Below the pieces are notes generated by a model, which worked only from the letters and a program-made list of their open reading frames with translations, was not told where the DNA came from and did no database searches. A stretch of 64,000 nucleotides of DNA from Acidimicrobiales bacterium (lineage in GTDB: Bacteria > Actinomycetota > Acidimicrobiia > Acidimicrobiales > SZUA-35), in the NCBI GenBank assembly GCA_020630065.1, contig JAHDCC010000008.1, positions 91,553 to 155,552 on the forward strand, written 5' to 3'. Both the position numbers and the translations under genes were made by a program. Shown here piece by piece: positions 57,390 to 64,000 of the stretch. Numbering within the stretch: position 1 is the first letter of the stretch; each line of letters opens with the position of its first letter.

Positions 57390-58102
57390 CGGATTTCCTT
57401 GATCGGAATGGTCTTTGTCAGAGGTTTATGGACGTCGGCTAGGACACCGCTTTGTTTCTTGAGCGCTTTCAACAGCCGTTTCCTGGCACGATGAAGGCGA
57501 ATCTTGGCAGCGTTTTCGCTACACGAGAGAGTTAAACCAATATCGCTGTTGGAGAGTTTCTCCCACGAGGCGAGCGACAGTATTTCTTGGTCAGAAATCC
57601 GCAGACTCTTGAAGGCAGCGACGATAGTGTCTGTTGCATCGAGGGCAAGAGTTTCAGGGCCGGGTACGGTACTTTGTTCTTCGCTGCGGGCAGCGTCAGC
57701 GACGAGGCGTAGATCGACGGCATCTCTGCGTTTCGTTTTACGCCATTCGTTTCGAACGTAGTTTCTGGCTATGCCGTATAACCAAGGTCGAGCTTCGTCA
57801 TCAAGTGGCATCTCGTCGATCTTTTCCCAAGCGGTGGTGAACGTATCGCCTAGTACTTCCTCTGCCTTCGATCGACTGCTGGTTCGACGAAGGCAATACA
57901 GCCAGAGGTCGCCGTAACAGGCGTCGTAGGAGCGTCGAAATTTTGCGATTTTCACAGCTCTGGTTTCGGATTCGGAGCCAGTTGCGCTTTGGGGCTGCCA
58001 TCTAGCGGACGAGCTGCCGATAATGCCCATTGTTTCCCCTGCCCTGCTCAAGTGTGTCGACGACAATGAAATATCGCCTACGTACGCCTTAGACCGTTCC
58101 AT
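57386..58102 (-). CDS. ECF-family RNA polymerase sigma factor
   Basis: 'YGDLWLYCLRRTSSRSKAEEVLGDTFTTAWEKIDEMP...PWLYGIARNYVRNEWRKTKRRD', sigma-4-like region. Confidence 0.92.
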   Translation of the reverse strand: MERSKAYVGDISLSSTHLSRAGETMGIIGSSSARWQPQSATGSESETRAVKIAKFRRSYDACYGDLWLYCLRRTSSRSKAEEVLGDTFTTAWEKIDEMPLDDEARPWLYGIARNYVRNEWRKTKRRDAVDLRLVADAARSEEQSTVPGPETLALDATDTIVAAFKSLRISDQEILSLASWEKLSNSDIGLTLSCSENAAKIRLHRARKRLLKALKKQSGVLADVHKPLTKTIPIKEIR

Positions 58103-58262
58103 ATAATCTACCTGTCGGTTCAGTCAGACGGTTTCAAGGTTTCTTTGCGAGAAGGCAAGGGGGCTGCCGTACCTGGTCATCGTGCGTCCACTATGATTAC
58201 AGCCTTTGCTGGTTGGAACCGATGTACGTGTTTCGCATCAGAACACTCGAGGAGAAGAAAAC

Positions 58263-58991
58263 ATGGCTATTCATGGCGATCTGTCCAAATACAACGAGAT
58301 CCAAGGATCGGAGTATCATTTCAGCCTGCAGAACTCGAAGTTGTTGAAGGTCGACCTTCGTCACGGTCCCTTCGAAGCTCGGTCGGGGTCGATGGTTGCC
58401 TACCAGGGCGAAGCCACATTTGAGAACAAAGGCTCAGGCGGCGTCGGCAAAATGTTGAAGAAGGCGACGACCGGCGAAGGCGTTGACTTGATGCACGTCG
58501 GTGGAACAGGTGAAGTGTTTATCGCAGACACCGCTCAAGACATCATCATCTTGTACCTAGAAAACGACCAGGTGAGCGTCAACGGCAAAAACATTCTGGC
58601 CTTCTCATCAACTATCCAATGGGATATCCAACGCGTCGGTGGCGGCATAGCTGGCATGGTTGCCGGTGGTCTTTATAACGTGGTGCTTCAAGGCACCGGC
58701 TTTATAGCGATCAACACCGACGGCCAGCCAGTGATCCTCGATGTAGCTAGTGCGCCGACGGCCGCCGACCCGCAAGCTGCGATCATGTGGTCGGGTGGCG
58801 TGCAGATGCAAATCAAGAAAGACACAACTGGCGGTTTGAAATCGTTGGCTCGTGGCGGGTCGGGTGAAACGTTCCAAATGGCCTTTGGTGGTCAAGGGTT
58901 TGTTATGGTGCAACCTTCGGAAGGTCCTTCATTCGGTGCACCAGGTGGCGGAGGTGGCGGCGGGGGTGTTCTTGGCGCCTTAGGCGGCTAG
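58263..58991 (+). CDS. AIM24 family protein
   Basis: 'SLQNSKLLKVDLRHGPFEARSGSMVAYQGEATFENKG...GEVFIADTAQDIIILYLENDQVSVNGKNILAFSSTIQWDIQ'. Confidence 0.9.
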   Translation: MAIHGDLSKYNEIQGSEYHFSLQNSKLLKVDLRHGPFEARSGSMVAYQGEATFENKGSGGVGKMLKKATTGEGVDLMHVGGTGEVFIADTAQDIIILYLENDQVSVNGKNILAFSSTIQWDIQRVGGGIAGMVAGGLYNVVLQGTGFIAINTDGQPVILDVASAPTAADPQAAIMWSGGVQMQIKKDTTGGLKSLARGGSGETFQMAFGGQGFVMVQPSEGPSFGAPGGGGGGGGVLGALGG

Positions 58992-59022
58992 CCGCAGCTC
59001 TGCCCAGATATACAGTTCGTCT

Positions 59023-59067
59023 AAACAGGTTGTTATCAAGGGAAGGTCCCTCGATAACACCCTGTTT
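59023..59067. terminator. long imperfect hairpin AAACAGG..TGTTATC...GATAACA..CCTGTTT followed by GCTTTT
   Basis: Between convergent 58263 (+) and 59072 (-) genes. Confidence 0.8.
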
Positions 59068-59071
59068 GCTT

Positions 59072-60166
59072 TTACGATTCCGGTATCGTGACGTCGATTC
59101 TGGTGAGTTGATTCGAGTTGTTTAAGGTGAATTGGATCACTGTCGAATCGGCGCACGTTTCGCCAGACAACCAGATAGAAACTTGATCGCCGGGTGTCAA
59201 CGGGACGAAACGCCGGTTAAGGCAAACCTCACTTGGCTCTGTAGGTTTCTTCCAGCCTGGGTTGGAGAGGGTGTCAAGAAGATTTAGTTCTCCGTTCTTG
59301 CTGTTGTACGTCCATGAGGCTGGATCCTGAGGGAATTGAGCCTGCCCCTCTGAGGTTGCGTCCATTCTTTCTTGGAATTCCTCGACACAAAGCTCGAGGG
59401 TCTCCAGCTCGCAGCTCTCGGAGGTTAAACTTTGACCCCCCGCAGACTTCTCATAAGTATCTGTTCCGTTGGAGGCCAAGAACGTGAAGTTCTCATCGAG
59501 ACTGACTTGATCGAGTTTGCCTGCAGCTAGATCATCAAAATACTGTTGAGCGAGATCTTGGGATTCACTCCCTCCGGCTTGCCAGCAATACTCGTTGTCC
59601 CCGATATCAAACCGATCGACCTCTGGTAGAGCTTCGCCTCTAGCCACTATCTCTTCAACATCTGTCGACCATACCCATGCCTGAATTGGTGACGGTGGTG
59701 GGTCTTCGTCTAGAAGCGTTTCCTCTTCCCCGACGTTGTCTATAGTTTCGGGGTTGTTAGCGAATACTCCGTTGAGTTCTTCGATGAGTGTTCTGACTTC
59801 TGACGATGTTTCCTGCGCCCCGGGGGCTACCCACATGGTCAACGCAACCTGACAACCTTCGGTGGCGTTGCGGCCGTCGAATGTTGCAGTAGTGCTATCA
59901 GGCTCCGATTCACCTTCGGTGGCTGCAACGGTCTGGCCTTGTCGGAGTTGGGTTGATCCTATTGTCACCACACCGACCATTGCTGCCGCTGCGAGCAAGC
60001 CGGCCCCGAACCGTCTCTGCTTCTTTGCTCGTTGATTCCGGTTCACTAGTTCGGATATCGAGTGGCGGAAGTTGAGGGGTGCCTCAACGTTAGATGCTTG
60101 ACTTAAGAGACGTTTCCGAAGCTTGTCTTCAACGGTTTCTGGCAAGTCTTGGTCATCGAATGTCAC
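59072..60166 (-). CDS. membrane protein, putative anti-sigma factor partner
   Basis: N-terminal cytoplasmic segment then TM 'FGAGLLAAAAMVGVVTIGS'; overlaps sigma factor gene. Confidence 0.6.
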   Translation of the reverse strand: MTFDDQDLPETVEDKLRKRLLSQASNVEAPLNFRHSISELVNRNQRAKKQRRFGAGLLAAAAMVGVVTIGSTQLRQGQTVAATEGESEPDSTTATFDGRNATEGCQVALTMWVAPGAQETSSEVRTLIEELNGVFANNPETIDNVGEEETLLDEDPPPSPIQAWVWSTDVEEIVARGEALPEVDRFDIGDNEYCWQAGGSESQDLAQQYFDDLAAGKLDQVSLDENFTFLASNGTDTYEKSAGGQSLTSESCELETLELCVEEFQERMDATSEGQAQFPQDPASWTYNSKNGELNLLDTLSNPGWKKPTEPSEVCLNRRFVPLTPGDQVSIWLSGETCADSTVIQFTLNNSNQLTRIDVTIPES

Positions 60167-60711
60167 TTGAGCACCTCCTTAAGTTCGGCCAACGCACGAT
60201 GGGTGGCTGACCGAACCGTTCCTTCAGGTATCCCCAAGATTTCAGCAATCTCGGGAGTGGTATATCCGACGTAGTAGCGCAGCACCAGAATCTCTCGACG
60301 TTGTTGACTGATCCCGGCCAAAACATCGTCGAGGGGGATTTCAGTGTGGGTATTGGTCTGAACTGGTCTGAGACGACGTAATAACCGTCGGTCCCTTGAA
60401 CCTTGTCGTTGCATGTCTCGGCAACGGTTGATCGTTGCGGTCCGGAGGAACCCTCCAGGGTTTCGTATCGTCTCGAACTGGTCGAGCAATTTCGCAAATA
60501 CGTCCTGGACTGCTTCCTCGGCCAAAGATTGGGAACCGAGAAGCAGGGTTGCCCAGCGAAGCATCTTCAAGTGTTCGTCTCGAAAAACCTCTTCAAATGA
60601 GCGATTGCGATCGCTAGACAAAACAGCACTAACCCCAGCTTCGGGTCCGTTGTTGGCATGTGGCTGGTCTACTGCCATGGCGAGACGATTGGCATGAAAT
60701 GTTGGTGCCAT
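60163..60711 (-). CDS. ECF-family RNA polymerase sigma factor
   Basis: 'EEVFRDEHLKMLRWATLLLGSQSLAEEAVQDVFAKLLDQFETIRNPGGFLRTATINRCRDMQR', 'RREILVLRYYVGYTTPEIAEILGIPEGTVRSATHRALAEL'. Confidence 0.94.
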   Translation of the reverse strand: MAPTFHANRLAMAVDQPHANNGPEAGVSAVLSSDRNRSFEEVFRDEHLKMLRWATLLLGSQSLAEEAVQDVFAKLLDQFETIRNPGGFLRTATINRCRDMQRQGSRDRRLLRRLRPVQTNTHTEIPLDDVLAGISQQRREILVLRYYVGYTTPEIAEILGIPEGTVRSATHRALAELKEVLK

Positions 60712-60812
60712 ACAGTATATGACGTCGTATCACGCTGTTCCGCTCCACAAAATGTGAGAAATTTGTGGGCAGCGCCGAGTTAGCGATGCATGGAAGCTGC
60801 TAGAACTTCGGC

Positions 60813-62564
60813 CTACCAGTATTCTTCGAAGTGGATGTTGCCGGGTTCGTTACGGCGATCGATTGAGAATCCACGCTCGACAAGTAACTCGATCACACCC
60901 GTTGTTTCAGGAAAAGTGGTCTTTCCATCGACTTCTTCCGGCAGCCCGATCATGGCCGGGTTTCCGCAAAGAAACGCATGCGTGTTTGCCGGGTCGAGGG
61001 TGCCGCCTAAGGCGCGTTCGATGTCGCCGTCACGGATCAGGTCCTGCAAGTACCGCTTAGGCACGTCTTGTTCACGTGTCGGCATCGGAAGATAGTGATA
61101 GTTCGGGAAACGTTCTTCAAGTTGACGGTGAGCGTCGAGGTAGCCAAGATCTTGCCAGTTGCGAACCGTCACGGTTGACACGATCGGTCCGGTGTGGCCT
61201 TTGCGGAGAAGTTCCGTCGCCATCGAGTTGTGAGGGGCCTCCCCAGTTCCGGTAGCGAAGAACACAACTGCAGTGTCAGGGCTTTCGACCGCCGACAAGG
61301 TGTAGCGGCCCGCCACTTTTGGTCCGAGATAAATTCGGTCGCCCACCTGTAGTCGTCCTAGTCGTGGTGTTAGCGCTGCAACATGGTTTTCGTCGCTTTG
61401 AACGAGAACGATATAGAACTCGAGTTCTTCGGTATCGGGTGGAGCTAAATAGCCTGATGGTTCAAAGATTGGGTGCGAAATCGAATATGAACGTCGGATC
61501 AGTTTGTTCCACTTGCCGTCAATTCCGGCGTCGGCATACTTGTCGACTCGGTCTTCCCAATACCCCAACCCGAGGGACGCGTATTGTCCCGGAATATGAG
61601 AGGTGCCTCCGATATCGGGTCGAACCCGAATAACCCACAGATCAGAGTGGCGTTGCTCGAACGCCGTGATGGTGGCGTTGTAGTGCTCGTCGCGAAGTTC
61701 GTTGATGACCGATTCGTGGCGGACACGTCGCTGAACTGTTGAAGGGGTTTCCTGTAACTCGAGTTCAGGAAAACATGCTTCAGCGAGGAGACGTCCGATC
61801 TCCCATGCTGGGCCTGAAGGGGCGTCGACTCCCTCTTCTGGACGACCTAGGAACAACACTTTTCCGCTTTCGATCGCGGCTGATGTTACCCCGAGTTCTG
61901 ACGCCGCTGGACGTATCCGTTTTGAGGCGTAGACAATATGATCGAATTCTAAATCTGGTGTTCGTCGGTCGTTGAAGTAGGCGATTGGGAATTCGCCGCT
62001 AGTGCCAATATCATCGGGAACCGCTCGATACAGGATCGTTGCCCGTCGTTCTCGTTCAAGTCGACGGATGACTGCATCAGCGGCTGGAGCGAGGAGAGCC
62101 GGGTCGATTCCCCCGGCAGCCATCACTACGCCAGCTCCGGCGGCTGCAGCGGTCGCTGCCAGTTCCGCGGCGTGGTTGGTGTAGCCGACAACCAGAATGT
62201 CTTGGCCGTTTAACGATTCGGGGAGTTCGTCGACCGAAACGTTCTTGGATAGTTCGACTCCTTCAGGTGGCGTCCATTGTGGGTTTCGATTTCGTAGAGC
62301 GACGAGACAGCCGCGTGTGCGGTACGAACGCTGGTCTGTGGTGACAACTACATGGTGTTCGTCGGCGTCAATGCTGAGAACTTGTTCGCCGTAGCCGACT
62401 TCGACTTTGTTCTCAGGTACCAGTTCGGGGAAGGCGACTGAAGAACCTGGCTCAATCACACGTACACGGCCGAGCCCTGAACGTAGTGAGGAAATTGCCG
62501 CTGATAGCCCTCCAGCGGTTCCCCCTATTACCAGTAGATCGTAGTTGGCGTCGTTGTCAACCAT
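60813..62564 (-). CDS. fusion: N-terminal pyridine nucleotide-disulfide oxidoreductase-like domain plus C-terminal ferredoxin-NADP reductase domain
   Basis: 'YDLLVIGGTAGGLSAAISSLRSG' and 'DILVVGYTNHAAELAATAAAAGAGVV'; then 'HIPGQYASLGLGYWED...RRSYSISHPIF', 'FFATGTGEAPHNSMATELL', 'AFLCGNPAMIG'. Confidence 0.88.
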   Translation of the reverse strand: MVDNDANYDLLVIGGTAGGLSAAISSLRSGLGRVRVIEPGSSVAFPELVPENKVEVGYGEQVLSIDADEHHVVVTTDQRSYRTRGCLVALRNRNPQWTPPEGVELSKNVSVDELPESLNGQDILVVGYTNHAAELAATAAAAGAGVVMAAGGIDPALLAPAADAVIRRLERERRATILYRAVPDDIGTSGEFPIAYFNDRRTPDLEFDHIVYASKRIRPAASELGVTSAAIESGKVLFLGRPEEGVDAPSGPAWEIGRLLAEACFPELELQETPSTVQRRVRHESVINELRDEHYNATITAFEQRHSDLWVIRVRPDIGGTSHIPGQYASLGLGYWEDRVDKYADAGIDGKWNKLIRRSYSISHPIFEPSGYLAPPDTEELEFYIVLVQSDENHVAALTPRLGRLQVGDRIYLGPKVAGRYTLSAVESPDTAVVFFATGTGEAPHNSMATELLRKGHTGPIVSTVTVRNWQDLGYLDAHRQLEERFPNYHYLPMPTREQDVPKRYLQDLIRDGDIERALGGTLDPANTHAFLCGNPAMIGLPEEVDGKTTFPETTGVIELLVERGFSIDRRNEPGNIHFEEYW

Positions 62565-62808
62565 GGTCGCTCCCTCGTTGTTGTGTTAGCTACAAGTCTA
62601 AACGGTTCTTAGCCTGAGCGAATCACGCTTTAGTATTGTGCTCGACGAATTTCTGGGTTTATCGAGGGTGTGGTTTGCCGGAGAAAACAGAGATACGTTC
62701 CGACACATATTCGGGTCGCTGTCCGGGAACCATTCGGCGTAGCGGTCCAACTTGCTCGCTCGGTTTGGTAGCTGATTTTGGCGCCAGGCAACCGGGTAGT
62801 ATGGCACG

Positions 62809-63549
62809 GTGCCTCAGCTTCCTGCTTCTGAATATCGACGCCATTTCCTCAGCGAAACCACAAGGTTGGCGCAAACCCAGCCTGAACAACTCGGTATGGA
62901 GATTCCTCATCTCGATGATTGGACGGTTCGAACGGTGCTCGAACACGCCGCAACCGTGTTTCAGTTTGTGTCGTTAGCGATGAGCGCAGGACCAGATGAC
63001 AAACCCGACGTTTCAACGCTGCCAGCAGCCCCAAAAGATTCGTCCGTAATTGGCTGGTTCGAAGAATCCGCCCAGCTGGCGGCACAGGCGATAGACGACG
63101 TTGATTTTTCATCGATGCGACCAACCTGGACAGGACCACAACCGGCATCTTGGTACGTCCGGCGGCTCGCTCACGAAGTTTCGGTACACCGTTGGGATGT
63201 TCAGACGGCGACAACTACCCCCGACGGTATCGAAGCTGACCTTGCCGTCGATGGTGTCGACGAGCTGCTTGAGATTTACGCCCCCCGCCGGATGGACTTC
63301 GACGCGTTGGCCGGAAATGGTGAAACAATCCATCTACATGCCACCGATCATGACGAGGGGGAGTGGCTTATCACTCTGAAAGAAGATCACATCGAGTGGG
63401 AGCACAGTCACACCAAAGCAGATGTAGCGGCCCGAGGGCCAGCGTCGGATCTGTTGCTTCTACTTTGGGGACGGCGTTCACCTGCTGAGCTTGAGATCTT
63501 TGGCGACGACTCCATACTCTCCAGGTGGAAGTCAGCGGCCTCTTTTTAA
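62809..63549 (+). CDS. mycothiol-dependent maleylpyruvate isomerase-like family protein
   Basis: 'RRHFLSETTRLAQTQPEQLGMEIPHLDDWTVRTVLEHAATVFQF', 'VRRLAHEVSVHRWDVQ'. Confidence 0.88.
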   Translation: MPQLPASEYRRHFLSETTRLAQTQPEQLGMEIPHLDDWTVRTVLEHAATVFQFVSLAMSAGPDDKPDVSTLPAAPKDSSVIGWFEESAQLAAQAIDDVDFSSMRPTWTGPQPASWYVRRLAHEVSVHRWDVQTATTTPDGIEADLAVDGVDELLEIYAPRRMDFDALAGNGETIHLHATDHDEGEWLITLKEDHIEWEHSHTKADVAARGPASDLLLLLWGRRSPAELEIFGDDSILSRWKSAASF

Positions 63550-63783
63550 CCTCGAAGTGACTATTGTTTCCTTCGGCCGAAACACGACGTTTACGCCCCT
63601 CTAAGGTGATAGCCTCATCCGAGGGCCACTCGACGCTGATCCGTAAAGGTTTGCTGGCGTGGTCCTGCCGGTCAAACGGTAGTATAAGTGCCTTCGAGTA
63701 AATTCGAACGATATCGCTTGGTATCGGACGATGGCGCTCGAAAGTGTGAGTTCAGTGCCATTTATGGTCCAGAACTCGGCTAT

Positions 63784-63857
63784 GGCGACGTAGCTCAGTT
63801 GGTAAGAGTGCTCGACTCATAATCGAGAGGTCGTGGGTTCAAGTCCCACCGTCGCTA
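63784..63857 (+). tRNA. tRNA-Met (CAT, elongator type)
   Basis: GGCGACG/CGTCGCT acceptor, anticodon stem CTCGA-CTCATAA-TCGAG, GGGTTCAAGTCCC T arm. Confidence 0.95.
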
Positions 63858-63945
63858 CACGGTTTAACCGGAACACAGACAAATAGTAATTCCGCTACTA
63901 CTATTAGGCAATTACTTCGCCAGTAGCGATCTTGGAAGGAACACC

Positions 63946-64000
63946 ATGGCTAAAGAAACATTCGTGCGTAACAAGCCTCACGTTAATGTGGGTACTATGG
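63946..64000 (+). CDS. tuf: elongation factor Tu, 5' end (truncated by window edge)
   Basis: MAKETFVRNKPHVNVGTM... canonical EF-Tu N-terminus preceded by GGAAGGA RBS. Confidence 0.97.
   Translation, partial: MAKETFVRNKPHVNVGTM

Overview
The window is a 64 kb, gene-dense bacterial chromosome segment with about 52 forward and reverse CDSs and 3 tRNAs (Tyr-GTA, Thr-GGT, Met-CAT). It ends at the 5' end of tuf. The gene content fits an actinobacterium, possibly an Acidimicrobiia-like lineage: mycothiol-type enzymes, PknB-like kinase, DUF4333, YajQ and many lipobox proteins. This placement is inference. Most of the window is ordinary housekeeping: cobU-cobT-cobS, malic enzyme, HtpX, two-component system, ECF sigma pairs, MacB-like ABC operon. 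The observations I rate highest are: (1) a lipoprotein redoxin at 39360-40106 (-) whose thioredoxin CxxC motif reads U(TGA)-G-R-C, with the frame open on both sides of TGA and a perfect 7-bp stem/AGUC tetraloop hairpin 9 nt downstream, a candidate unannotated selenoprotein; (2) a 24-bp exact direct repeat of the tRNA-Thr 3' end flanking about 741 bp that carries the C-terminal deaminase domain of an AvcD-like anti-phage dCTP deaminase, a candidate scar of an integrated defence element, followed by DUF3800, LRR and Doc toxin-antitoxin genes; (3) a tightly packed cluster (RraA-like, DUF1330, prephenate-dehydratase-like protein of unknown function, HpcH/HpaI aldolase, TauE/SafE) with an apparent frameshift in the RraA-like gene; (4) a structured intergenic region at 43222-43328 (three consecutive stems), a candidate ncRNA; (5) several well-formed palindromic operators next to regulators. 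No CRISPR array and no intact transposase or integrase was seen. Everything is from reading the sequence and the ORF track; no database search was run.
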